Shown here one piece after another: positions 26,007-33,940 of a stretch of 64,000 nucleotides of DNA (its first letter is position 1; every line of letters starts with the position of its first letter). Origin of the DNA: Chryseobacterium gleum (GTDB lineage: Bacteria; Bacteroidota; Bacteroidia; Flavobacteriales_D; Sanyastnellaceae). The position numbers were made by a program, and so were the translations under genes. The DNA is taken from positions 37,238 through 101,237 of the forward strand of contig CAMCVP010000007.1 in assembly GCA_945881835.1 (NCBI GenBank). The letters are read 5' to 3'. The notes below the pieces were generated by a model. It worked only from the letters and a program-made list of their open reading frames with translations. It had not been told where the DNA came from and did not search any database.

Positions 26007-26026
26007 GTGAAGTTTTAAGAATTATT

Positions 26027-26054
26027 AAAAGGGTCTCGAAAGAGACCCTTTTTT
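26027..26054. terminator. Bidirectional terminator at the end of the island operon
   Basis: AAAAGGGTCTC / GAGACCCTTTT with a GAAA loop and T runs on both strands. On + it ends the lipoprotein operon; on - it is the first strong terminator that glmS transcripts now meet, about 190 bases after the glmS stop. The region resembles the terminator at 16902-16929. Confidence 0.85.
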
Positions 26055-26243
26055 GTTGCTCAAAAAAATAAAACCTTTGAAAAAATGAAATTCACTTTAA
26101 CGTAATAACGCGAATAAAATAAGCGCTATAGAAAAAAGAGATGAGTTCAGAAGAAATTTCGTTTATCCAGAAGTCAACGTTTTCCAGAACAAACGAGATA
26201 CATTGCTTGTGCTTATCGAGTATTATTAAACAATTGCCAGCGC

Positions 26244-26281
26244 TTACTCCACCGTTACGCTCTTCGCTAAATTCCTTGGTT
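26244..26281 (-). repeat. Right copy of the glmS 3' end (intact gene)
   Basis: The 3' end of the functional glmS gene, matching the detached copy at 23228-23265 with one silent difference. Similarity stops at the stop codon on one side and continues weakly with indels into glmS on the other. Confidence 0.9.
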
Positions 26282-28088
26282 GGTCTACGTTACAGCCGCG
26301 CATGATGGCAACGTGGTACGAGAACAACTGCAAGGGAATAACAGATACAATCGGAACAAGACTATCGTCGGTACGTGGAATTTCAATCACCTGATCGGCC
26401 ATGCCTTTCACGGTCTTGTCTCCTTCGGTAACGATCGCTATAACCTGACCCTTACGCGCTTTCACTTCTTGAATATTGCTAACTACTTTTTCATACGAAG
26501 CACCTTCGGTTGCAATGACAATCACAGGCATGTTCTCATCAATCAACGCAATGGGTCCATGCTTCATTTCAGCAGCCGGATATCCTTCAGCATGAATATA
26601 TGAAATCTCCTTAAGCTTCAAAGCGCCCTCTAATGCCACTGGAAAGCTATAACCCCTTCCAAGATACAAAGCGTTTGAGCAATGCTGGTAAATCTCGGCT
26701 ATGGCCTCTGTAATGGCATTTGTCTTCAACACTTGTTCAACCTTCAACGGAAGAGATCCCAATTCAGCCATTAAACGAGTGGTTCTTTCGTTAGAAATTA
26801 CGCCGCGCTTTTGTGCTACAGCCAAGGCTATTTGGTATAGAACAACAACTTGAGCCGTGAAGGCTTTGGTTGATGCCACACCGATTTCAGGACCAGCGTG
26901 CGTATAGGCGCCGCAATGCGTAGCGCGAGAAATAGAACTTCCAACGACATTACATACCCCGAAAATTAATGCGCCACGCTCTTTCGCTAATTCAATAGCC
27001 GCAAGGGTATCTGCTGTTTCTCCTGATTGAGAAATTGCAATAACAATGTCGGTAGGGTAGATAATCGGATTTCTATATCTGAATTCACTCGCATATTCAA
27101 CTTCAACAGGAATACGCGCAAAGTCTTCGAATAAATATTCTGCAACAAGACCCGCATGCCAAGAGGTTCCACATGCAACAATTAAAATTCGTTGTGCTGT
27201 TTTCCAACGCTCTTCGTGCTCATCTATTCCGCTCATTTTAATGAGTCCGGTTTTCAAATTTACACGTCCGCGAATAGAATCCTCAATACTGCGAGGCTGC
27301 TCGTGAATTTCCTTCAACATGAATGAATCATATCCGCCTTTTTCAATGGCTTCTAACTTCAGTTCTAACGCTTGAATATAAGGGGTCTGACCTTGGTTTT
27401 CAATATTAACAATGGTTAAACCTGTTGCGCGATCTACGCGAGCAACTTCTTCATCGTTCAAGTAAACAACGTTCTTTGTGTACTCGATAATTGGTGTAGC
27501 GTCACTAGCTATGTAGAAATCGTCGTTTGCGCCAATACCAATGACCAATGGACTGGATTTCTTCGCTACGATAAGTTGGTCGGCGTTTGACTTGTCTAAA
27601 ACAACAATCGCATATGCACCATGCACTTCAGCGAGGGCAAGTCTCACTGCCTCGAAAAGACTAACACCTTCAGCGCTACGAACATCTTCAATCAAGTGAA
27701 CCAAAACCTCTGTATCTGTGTCGCTTAAAAACACATGTCCGCGACTCATTAACTCTTGTTTAATGGTTGCGTAGTTCTCAATAATACCGTTGTGAATGAG
27801 TGCGATTGAACCGTCACCACTGCAATGAGGATGTGCGTTTACATCGTTAGGAACACCGTGCGTTGCCCAACGCGTATGACCAATTCCAATGTGCGAAAGT
27901 GGCTTGGTAGATCCAACTACGTTTTCTAAGTCAACAACTTTCCCTTTACATTTTTTAACAACAATTTCTCCATTGTCAATGTAAGCCATACCAGCACTAT
28001 CGTATCCGCGATACTCTAAACGACTAAGCCCTTTAATAATCTTTTCGTAAACAGGCTCATTGCCTAAGTATCCAACAATTCCACACAT
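26244..28088 (-). CDS. glmS: Glutamine-fructose-6-phosphate aminotransferase (isomerizing)
   Basis: Makes glucosamine-6-phosphate from fructose-6-phosphate and glutamine, the entry to peptidoglycan and lipid A synthesis. The 614 residues start MCGIVGYLGN with nucleophile Cys2 of the class II glutamine amidotransferase; GHTRWATHG and HNGIIENY follow. The second half has two SIS domains (CGTSWHAGLVAEYLFED; ISQSGETADT; STKAFTAQ; LGRGYSFPVALEGALKLKE) and the usual C terminus LAKSVTVE. It lies 11 bases downstream of the DUF4270 gene and is probably cotranscribed. Its last 38 bases are the duplicated stretch described separately. Confidence 0.98.
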   Translation of the reverse strand: MCGIVGYLGNEPVYEKIIKGLSRLEYRGYDSAGMAYIDNGEIVVKKCKGKVVDLENVVGSTKPLSHIGIGHTRWATHGVPNDVNAHPHCSGDGSIALIHNGIIENYATIKQELMSRGHVFLSDTDTEVLVHLIEDVRSAEGVSLFEAVRLALAEVHGAYAIVVLDKSNADQLIVAKKSSPLVIGIGANDDFYIASDATPIIEYTKNVVYLNDEEVARVDRATGLTIVNIENQGQTPYIQALELKLEAIEKGGYDSFMLKEIHEQPRSIEDSIRGRVNLKTGLIKMSGIDEHEERWKTAQRILIVACGTSWHAGLVAEYLFEDFARIPVEVEYASEFRYRNPIIYPTDIVIAISQSGETADTLAAIELAKERGALIFGVCNVVGSSISRATHCGAYTHAGPEIGVASTKAFTAQVVVLYQIALAVAQKRGVISNERTTRLMAELGSLPLKVEQVLKTNAITEAIAEIYQHCSNALYLGRGYSFPVALEGALKLKEISYIHAEGYPAAEMKHGPIALIDENMPVIVIATEGASYEKVVSNIQEVKARKGQVIAIVTEGDKTVKGMADQVIEIPRTDDSLVPIVSVIPLQLFSYHVAIMRGCNVDQPRNLAKSVTVE

Positions 28089-28099
28089 AATAAATTTTT

Positions 28100-29401
28100 T
28101 TAATTTGAATAAGTAATAATAAGGCGCAAATTTTCGACATTATTGTCGGAAAATTCAGGTCCGTGTATTAAGGTTCTGTTAACAGAAACACCAGCGGCGC
28201 CAGAAACAATGAAAAGCGGCGCGTTTTCGATCTCTCCATTGAGCACTTTTTGAATGTATTGCGTAATGTTTAGGCGATATCTTTTATTTCCCTCTTCCAC
28301 ACCTCCGCCAATATTGCCAGAGAATTGATCGGGCAACGCGACAAGTGTTCCTTCGTTATTTTGATAGAAAATAAAAATCTGTGTAGTTGGTGCGTATTTC
28401 GAGTCGGGTTCGTACGGAACTATCAATTCAGCTTTATTCACGATTCTTCCTTCATTTATTTGAAGATCGAGTAAATGAGGTAATTCAATTTTCGTTTTTG
28501 TTCCAGCACCTGCTTGAAGATAAAGCATAGCTTGATTCGCTAAAGTGTCTGTTGCGCTTAAGGCCTGAAGATCGGACTGTGTAGCATATTGATAAAAATG
28601 TTGAAGGCGTGAATACCTGCCACAATCCGATGTAACCGGGAATTCGTAGAAGGTAGTATCGGCAAGGCCTCCGTTATCAAAGCGATAGTAAACCGTGATT
28701 TTGCTGTTAATATTCGTGAGATCCAAAGCAACAACACCCATAGGGTAAGACCCCGCCTCAACTTTTAAACCTTTGAAATAGGCTTGAAAATTTTCGTCTG
28801 ATTCCAATGCCCCAGGGTCCGTTGGTTGAAGAAGTCTTGTTCCAAGACTTGTTTTAAGTGGAATGCGTAATTGAGGGGCAAGCGAATCTTCTGTCCCGAA
28901 AAGATATGTTTTCGGTTTGAATTGAAAGGTCTGAGATGCGTCTGCCAATAAATTTTCACTCAACACAGGAGCGTTGTAAGAACTGTTGAATCCCGAAGTT
29001 TTTGGTAAGTCGGCGCTTAATTCTTTCACCGATAAATACCCTTCGCCAAGAGATCCGTATGAATAGCCAGTGTACGCCACAGAAAAAATAACGGAATCAA
29101 CTTCAAACGCAGAAGGAAAGCTTGGATTAGCTCCGGATAGAACAAATTGTGTTGCGAACGATGCTAGGGTTCTGCCAAAAGTTTCGTCGGTATACGACCC
29201 AAGCAAACAGGCTGAAAGCTCATCTGTAGAAAGTGTGTCTTCGCGAACGATATAGCTAATAATCGTTGAAGTGTCTGATTGATTGGCGTAGAGAACATCT
29301 TCTTGCGGAAGAAGTCCATCTGCCTCCAAATCTGTCGGTTTCTGACAGGCACTGAATGCTAGAATTACGGAAACGCCAAGCGCTAAGAGGATGTTCCTCA
29401 T
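28100..29401 (-). CDS. DUF4270 lipoprotein
   Basis: A 433-residue lipoprotein: MRNILLALGVSVILAFSAC is a lipoprotein signal. The body, beta-rich with GLLPQEDVLYANQSDTSTI near the N terminus and RYRLNITQYIQKVLNGE and LIHGPEF near the C terminus, matches DUF4270, a family characteristic of Bacteroidota and commonly found between a short glycogen synthase and glmS, as here. Function is unknown. It is three bases downstream of the glycogen synthase-like gene, so glgA-like, DUF4270 and glmS form one operon. Confidence 0.85.
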   Translation of the reverse strand: MRNILLALGVSVILAFSACQKPTDLEADGLLPQEDVLYANQSDTSTIISYIVREDTLSTDELSACLLGSYTDETFGRTLASFATQFVLSGANPSFPSAFEVDSVIFSVAYTGYSYGSLGEGYLSVKELSADLPKTSGFNSSYNAPVLSENLLADASQTFQFKPKTYLFGTEDSLAPQLRIPLKTSLGTRLLQPTDPGALESDENFQAYFKGLKVEAGSYPMGVVALDLTNINSKITVYYRFDNGGLADTTFYEFPVTSDCGRYSRLQHFYQYATQSDLQALSATDTLANQAMLYLQAGAGTKTKIELPHLLDLQINEGRIVNKAELIVPYEPDSKYAPTTQIFIFYQNNEGTLVALPDQFSGNIGGGVEEGNKRYRLNITQYIQKVLNGEIENAPLFIVSGAAGVSVNRTLIHGPEFSDNNVENLRLIITYSN

Positions 29402-29403
29402 TG

Positions 29404-30231
29404 TTAGTCTATCAAAATAGGTTTTGCCGCGTGAACAGTATCGAAAAACTCATCAATTACACTGTGAAAATCTTCACTTTCGTAGGCCTTGAGAACAGGA
29501 ACGCTTAAGTTGCTTACCTCTTCCATCAGCTTCGGATTAATATCCGCATCGTGAATAACCACCCCGTCTGCATGGGCCAATGCCACTTTCATGAGGTTGA
29601 CGTAATTGGAAGTAGAGAGATCCCCAAGGTATTGTTGTCCCACCTGGTCGAACTGTACTTTTTTAGACAATCCTTTATCTATTGACCCCGGGAAGTCATC
29701 CTTGTATAAAGAAACCACAATTTTACTTTCTGAAAAATGAGGGTCTCCGGCATACACATGTTTCACATAAAGTGGCATAAGCGCTGAGAACCAACCGTGG
29801 CAATGCACGATATCGGGAGCCCATCCTAATTTTTTAACGGTTTCTAAAACACCTTTTGAAAAGAAAATCATACGTTCTCCGTTATCAGAAAACGCCTTAC
29901 CCGCCTCATCGTGCAAGTATGCTTTGCGATGGAAAAACTCTTCGTTATCGATGAAGTAAACCTGCAAACGAATCTGAGGAATACTTGCTACTTTAATAAT
30001 CAACGGATGATCGGTATCGTCTACAATCAGATTCATTCCAGACAAACGAATAACCTCGTGAAGCTGATGTCTTCGTTCGTTAATCTTTCCAAAGCGCGGC
30101 ATGAAAATGCGCGTTTCCTTGCCTCTTTCGTGCATGGCTTGTGGGATTTGTCGAACTTGATTCGCTATTGTAGATTCCGGAGTGAATGGAAAAATTTCTT
30201 GACTTACAAAAAGAACTTTTGTTTTTTGCAT
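29404..30231 (-). CDS. Half-length glycogen synthase-like protein (GT5 N-terminal domain)
   Basis: A 275-residue protein corresponding only to the N-terminal domain of GT5 glycogen/starch synthases: KVLFVSQEIFPF at the start, a pattern DNGERMIFFSKGVLETVKKL and PDIVHCHGWFSALMPLYVKH further on. The usual lysine-containing KTGGL motif of the ADP-glucose site is absent (it reads TPESTIANQ), and the whole C-terminal catalytic half is missing, so catalysis is doubtful. Stand-alone genes of this size next to panC are widespread in Flavobacteriia, so it is not a recent truncation. It is divergent from panC. Confidence 0.8.
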   Translation of the reverse strand: MQKTKVLFVSQEIFPFTPESTIANQVRQIPQAMHERGKETRIFMPRFGKINERRHQLHEVIRLSGMNLIVDDTDHPLIIKVASIPQIRLQVYFIDNEEFFHRKAYLHDEAGKAFSDNGERMIFFSKGVLETVKKLGWAPDIVHCHGWFSALMPLYVKHVYAGDPHFSESKIVVSLYKDDFPGSIDKGLSKKVQFDQVGQQYLGDLSTSNYVNLMKVALAHADGVVIHDADINPKLMEEVSNLSVPVLKAYESEDFHSVIDEFFDTVHAAKPILID

Positions 30232-30320
30232 AGAGATGTTTAGGTTTGCCTGAATTCAGTTTGCAAAGATATTATAAATCTTTTTTGAATTTTGCAACTT
30301 TTTGGCCTTAAAATACTGAA

Positions 30321-31184
30321 ATGAAGGGAACTTCTTACGAAATAGCTGTTTTACAGCGTGTTGATGAAATGTTGGCATTCAGCACGAAGTGCAGAAAAGA
30401 AAACCGAACGATAGGATTTGTTCCGACTATGGGGGCTTTGCACGAGGGTCATCTTTCGTTGATTGCTTTTGCGAAGGAAAAGTGTGACGTTGTAATTTGC
30501 TCAATATTCGTTAATCCAACTCAATTCAACGATCCTCAAGATTTATTGCTTTACCCGAGAACAGAGGAAACCGATATTGCCCTTCTGAAAGAGGCCGGAT
30601 GCGACGTTGTATTTATCCCTTCTGTTTCTGAAATGTACCCTTTAGGACAAGAAGTACAATCGTATGATTTCGGTACCTTAACCTCTGAATGGGAGGGACG
30701 CTTTCGCCCGGGACATTTTAATGGGGTTATTACAGTTGTGAAACGTTTGTTTGAAATTACACTTCCACATCAATCGTTTTTTGGGAAGAAAGACTTCCAA
30801 CAGTTTTCTGTCATTCGTGAGTGGGTAAGACGGTTTAATATTCCCGTGGAGATTGTGGGCTGCGACACCATTCGCGCAGAAAGCGGTTTGGCACTTAGTT
30901 CAAGAAATAAGCGCCTTTCAACAGAGCAAGCAACAATGGCAACTGCATTTTCTAAAGCACTTTTGTTTCTTCAACAAAACAAACAAACGAACCAAGTGAA
31001 TGCATTGATTGCCGAGGCAACAGAACGCTTTATTGTGAAGGAGGGCATTGAACTTCAATATTTCACCATTGCGAATTCCAGCACCTTGGAGGCGCTGCAA
31101 GAGATAAGCGACGCGAATGGTCAAGTTGCGTTGGTAGCTGGTTTTATTGGAGGCGTAAGGCTAATCGATGAATTGGAGCTGTAA
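30321..31184 (+). CDS. panC: Pantothenate synthetase (pantoate-beta-alanine ligase)
   Basis: Joins pantoate and beta-alanine with ATP, the last step of pantothenate synthesis. The 287 residues show PTMGALHEGHLSLI (HIGH-type ATP site), NPTQFNDPQDLLLYPR, FRPGHFNGVITVVKRLF, FFGKKDFQQFSVI and ALSSRNKRLS. Length fits. It reads away from the glycogen synthase-like gene and its TAA stop at 31182-31184 is immediately followed by the reverse stop of the symporter, with no room for a terminator. Confidence 0.97.
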   Translation: MKGTSYEIAVLQRVDEMLAFSTKCRKENRTIGFVPTMGALHEGHLSLIAFAKEKCDVVICSIFVNPTQFNDPQDLLLYPRTEETDIALLKEAGCDVVFIPSVSEMYPLGQEVQSYDFGTLTSEWEGRFRPGHFNGVITVVKRLFEITLPHQSFFGKKDFQQFSVIREWVRRFNIPVEIVGCDTIRAESGLALSSRNKRLSTEQATMATAFSKALLFLQQNKQTNQVNALIAEATERFIVKEGIELQYFTIANSSTLEALQEISDANGQVALVAGFIGGVRLIDELEL

Positions 31185-32654
31185 TTATTCTTGCTCTTCT
31201 TCGGCGTTGTAATTTTTTTCTTCCCAACGATTAACAGCCACTGCAGCTACTGCGTTTCCAACAACATTGGTTGCAGAACGTCCCATGTCTAAGACGTGAT
31301 CAACTCCCAAAAGCAGCAACAAACCAGCCTCTGGAATTCCAAACGTGGCTAACGTTCCAGCAATAACAACAAGTGATGCACGCGGAACACCAGCAATTCC
31401 CTTGCTTGTTACCATAAGCGTAAGAAGCATAGCTGCCTGATCGGCCCAACTCAAGTCAATGCCGTAACTCTGAGCAATGAACAAACTTGCGAAGGTCATG
31501 TACATCATACTGCCATCTAAATTGAAACTGTAGCCGAGAGGTAATACAAAACTCACGATGCGATTTCTACATCCGAAACGCTCCAATTCTTCCAATAACT
31601 TAGGGTAAGCAGCTTCACTCGATGCTGTTGAGAAAGCAAGAAGCAAGGGAGACTTGATGCGAGCGGTTAACTGAACCACGCGTTTTCCAACAATAAGAAA
31701 GGCTACGAAAAGTAAAATGATCCAAAGCAAGAAGAGCCCGCTATAGAATTCTCCAATGAATAGCGCATAAGATGAAAGGACTCCAATCCCTTTTTTCGCG
31801 ACAACAGATGTCATGGCTGCGAACACCGCGAATGGCGCCACATACATAACCATAGATGTTATTCGAAGCATGACGTGTCCAAGTGCGTCCATGGCTTTCA
31901 CAATGATCTCTCCCTTCTTTCCAAGCGCTGCGGTTGCTGTTCCAAAGAACAATGCGAAGATGACAATCTGAAGAATTTCATTTGTTGCCATGGATTCAAT
32001 TACACTGGAAGGAACTATGTGCACCACAAATCCTTTGAGTGTTAATGCGGCTTTATCAATTCCCGACTCCATAGCTTCGGGAGGAAGCGGCACTTGAAGC
32101 GATTTTCCAGGTTGGTAGAGGTTCACTAACAATGCACCAAGTAAAAGAGAAATGAATGAAGCAGAAATAAACCAAAGCATTGTTTTTCCACCAATACGGC
32201 CAACTGTTTTCATATCACCCAACTTCGCAACACCGGCAACCAGCGTGGCAAGCACCAATGGAGCAATAATCATTTTAATTAATCGAAGAAAAATATCAGT
32301 GAAGATGGACAGGATCTCTAATATTTTTTTTAGCGTAGCATTTTGCGCTTCAGAGACATCAATGCACTTTTGATATTTCGAAAGTTCGGTAGAAGCGTTT
32401 TTAGTTTTATTGATGCACGCAAGTGCTGCTTCATATTTTTCATTTTCTGAAGTTGAGTCATTCGATACAATGGCAGAAAGCTCAGCTGAAGGGGATATGG
32501 ACTGATTCGATAATTCTTTAGAAAGCTGTTCTAGCGCTTCCTTCTTGGACTTCTGAGCTGGGGCAGGATATGAGGTATTTAACGCATAACCCGCGGCAAT
32601 ACCGATAAATAAAGCAATAAATATCCAACTGGAAAGACCTCCGAATTTTTTCAT
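31185..32654 (-). CDS. SLC1-type dicarboxylate/amino acid:cation symporter
   Basis: A 489-residue inner-membrane transporter of the DAACS (GltP/DctA) family with eight transmembrane segments and two hairpins. The serine-rich motif appears as TASSEAAYPKLL, followed by LGYSFNLDGSMMY (cation site), SKGIAGVPRAS and DHVLDMGRSATNVVGN (substrate site with Asp and Arg). It is longer than the usual 420 residues because of an insert of about 85 residues (about 33-120) between the first two membrane segments that holds two cysteines. Substrate is probably an acidic amino acid or dicarboxylate. Confidence 0.88.
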   Translation of the reverse strand: MKKFGGLSSWIFIALFIGIAAGYALNTSYPAPAQKSKKEALEQLSKELSNQSISPSAELSAIVSNDSTSENEKYEAALACINKTKNASTELSKYQKCIDVSEAQNATLKKILEILSIFTDIFLRLIKMIIAPLVLATLVAGVAKLGDMKTVGRIGGKTMLWFISASFISLLLGALLVNLYQPGKSLQVPLPPEAMESGIDKAALTLKGFVVHIVPSSVIESMATNEILQIVIFALFFGTATAALGKKGEIIVKAMDALGHVMLRITSMVMYVAPFAVFAAMTSVVAKKGIGVLSSYALFIGEFYSGLFLLWIILLFVAFLIVGKRVVQLTARIKSPLLLAFSTASSEAAYPKLLEELERFGCRNRIVSFVLPLGYSFNLDGSMMYMTFASLFIAQSYGIDLSWADQAAMLLTLMVTSKGIAGVPRASLVVIAGTLATFGIPEAGLLLLLGVDHVLDMGRSATNVVGNAVAAVAVNRWEEKNYNAEEEQE

Positions 32655-32687
32655 AAAAGAAAATTTTTCCGAAGATAGAGTTTAAGA

Positions 32688-32981
32688 CTACAATTCTTCT
32701 TGGAGTCGGTGAAGAATTTTTTTCTCAATTGAGCTTGTAACCCCAGGTATCCCAATACCCAATTTATTTGAGCAATTCACTTCAACCTCCACGTTTTCAT
32801 CTGAATCAGTAATGCGAATAACACAAGTCCTTCCAAGCGCAAAAACGCGTAATCCTTGTTGAGCATATATATACCCTTTTCTATCGTTAATGTCGCGTAT
32901 GTAAAATCTCTCTCTATGTAAGAGATCGGTTAGCGCGTTAATAACGGCATGCTTAGTACAATGAAATACTGCTTTGTGCAA
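32688..32981 (-). CDS. Small hypothetical cytoplasmic protein
   Basis: A 97-residue open frame without signal peptide. It has a mixed alpha/beta pattern (NALTDLLHRERFYIRD; GYIYAQQGLRVFAL; VIRITDSDENVEVEVNC; a C-terminal helix IEKKILHRLQEEL), compatible with a small domain resembling a DUF-type fold, which I do not recognise. Composition and codon use look coding, but the only start at 32981 is TTG; ATT or GTA further up are other possibilities, so the N terminus is uncertain. It is 33 bases upstream of the symporter on the same strand. Confidence 0.6.
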   Translation of the reverse strand: MHKAVFHCTKHAVINALTDLLHRERFYIRDINDRKGYIYAQQGLRVFALGRTCVIRITDSDENVEVEVNCSNKLGIGIPGVTSSIEKKILHRLQEEL

Positions 32982-33079
32982 AATAAAAGGTATTACGATG
33001 TTCGGTGTATAAAACTACTATCCGAAATATCCGAATACCAAATTTTTTAGAAAAAACAATGATTTGATAATCAATGTCT

Positions 33080-33790
33080 TTACTTTTTTTCACGTGCTAC
33101 ATCTCGGAAAGATTTTGTGTCAATTATTACGTAGCCACCTGTGCTATCGCCGTATTTGGCGGGAACACCACCCGTGTATACGGTTATATTGCCTATTCCA
33201 CTTGAAGGAATATTTAGCGGACTTCCGTAAATTTTCACGCCATCAATGTAATATACAACGCTACCAGAGCGGCTTCCACGAAAATAAAGCTCTTCTCCGC
33301 GATCGCCTGTTTTAATGTCGCTTGACATAGATGTTAGAATGGCTTTTAGTGAACCGCCATTGGCAGCAGCGTTGTTTTTAAGCTCGCTGGCCCCTAATGA
33401 AATGGCTGTTCCTCCATTGATATCTATAAGTGGTTTTCCACAGCGAATAATAACAGGTTCCCCTGATCCGTATGAAGCTATTGCAAGCGTGTAATCTGAG
33501 AGTTTGCGAATTTGATCCGATTTCACCACAACATCTGAAACCTGAAGTTGGTTGTAGCCAATGAGGTCGTAGAATAAGTTGTAAGTTCCTGGCTCAACGC
33601 CGTTTATTCGATAGATACCTCTTTCATCTGTAGCAGCACCCACAACGATACCGTTGTTTTCGGCACGAACAATTACTCCTGCGATTGGACTGTTGTTTTC
33701 ATCGATGATTTTTCCAAAGATTTCACCGTGTGATTGAGCCGCCATTCCAAGAGAGATAAGCAAGCCCGCGAGTAGAGTTAATGTTTTCAT
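33080..33790 (-). CDS. Exported CarboxypepD_reg-like plus TonB-plug protein without a barrel
   Basis: A 236-residue exported protein (signal peptide MKTLTLLAGLLISLGMAAQS). Residues about 23-110 form a carboxypeptidase-regulatory-like beta sandwich (GKIIDENNSPIAGVIVRAEN ... GIYRINGVEPGTYNLFYDLIG), and residues about 120-228 resemble the plug of TonB-dependent receptors (AILTSMSSDIKTGDRGEELYFRGSRS; VVYYIDGVKIYG; NITVYTGGVPAKYGDSTGGYVIIDT). The whole C-terminal barrel, normally some 600 residues, is absent and the sequence ends cleanly, with no remnant in the gap beyond. Relatives of this short type exist in Bacteroidota. Function is unknown. Confidence 0.75.
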   Translation of the reverse strand: MKTLTLLAGLLISLGMAAQSHGEIFGKIIDENNSPIAGVIVRAENNGIVVGAATDERGIYRINGVEPGTYNLFYDLIGYNQLQVSDVVVKSDQIRKLSDYTLAIASYGSGEPVIIRCGKPLIDINGGTAISLGASELKNNAAANGGSLKAILTSMSSDIKTGDRGEELYFRGSRSGSVVYYIDGVKIYGSPLNIPSSGIGNITVYTGGVPAKYGDSTGGYVIIDTKSFRDVAREKK

Positions 33791-33820
33791 AATCTTATTT
33801 TTCTCTAAGCTACTTTTTTT

Positions 33821-33841
33821 GTTTGAAGGATTTTTTCAAAC
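33821..33841. repeat. Inverted repeat between plug-protein and purF genes
   Basis: GTTTGAA / TTCAAAC with a 7-base loop, between the two divergently transcribed genes. The T run stands on the 5' side, so it is not an intrinsic terminator; an operator is possible. Confidence 0.35.
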
Positions 33842-33940
33842 AATTCGTAAAAATTACCATTCAAAATAGAGAAATGATTTTAATTACTTTCAACATTGGC
33901 TAACCATGGACTATCTTCGCCGCAAATTATTTATCACTCC

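Larger units (their letters stand above)
23228..26243. mobile_element. Putative 3-kb integrated element at the glmS 3' end
   Basis: The segment is bounded by direct repeats of the glmS end and measures 3016 bases repeat to repeat. It is clearly AT-richer than the genes around it and carries an XRE-type regulator, a divergent small secreted protein and a lipoprotein, but no integrase, transposase or terminal inverted repeats that I can see. The pattern resembles an element that enters a gene end and restores it with its own copy. Alternatives are a satellite mobilised in trans, an element that has lost its recombinase, or duplication by recombination. Confidence 0.55.

Noticed and set aside
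23228..26281. Tn7 insertion at attTn7
   Set aside because: Tn7 inserts downstream of glmS, duplicates five bases and leaves no copy of the coding end; no Tn7 ends or tns genes are seen.
28089..28099. glmS riboswitch-ribozyme
   Set aside because: The gap before glmS is only 11 bases, so there is no room, and the ribozyme is known mainly from Gram-positive bacteria.
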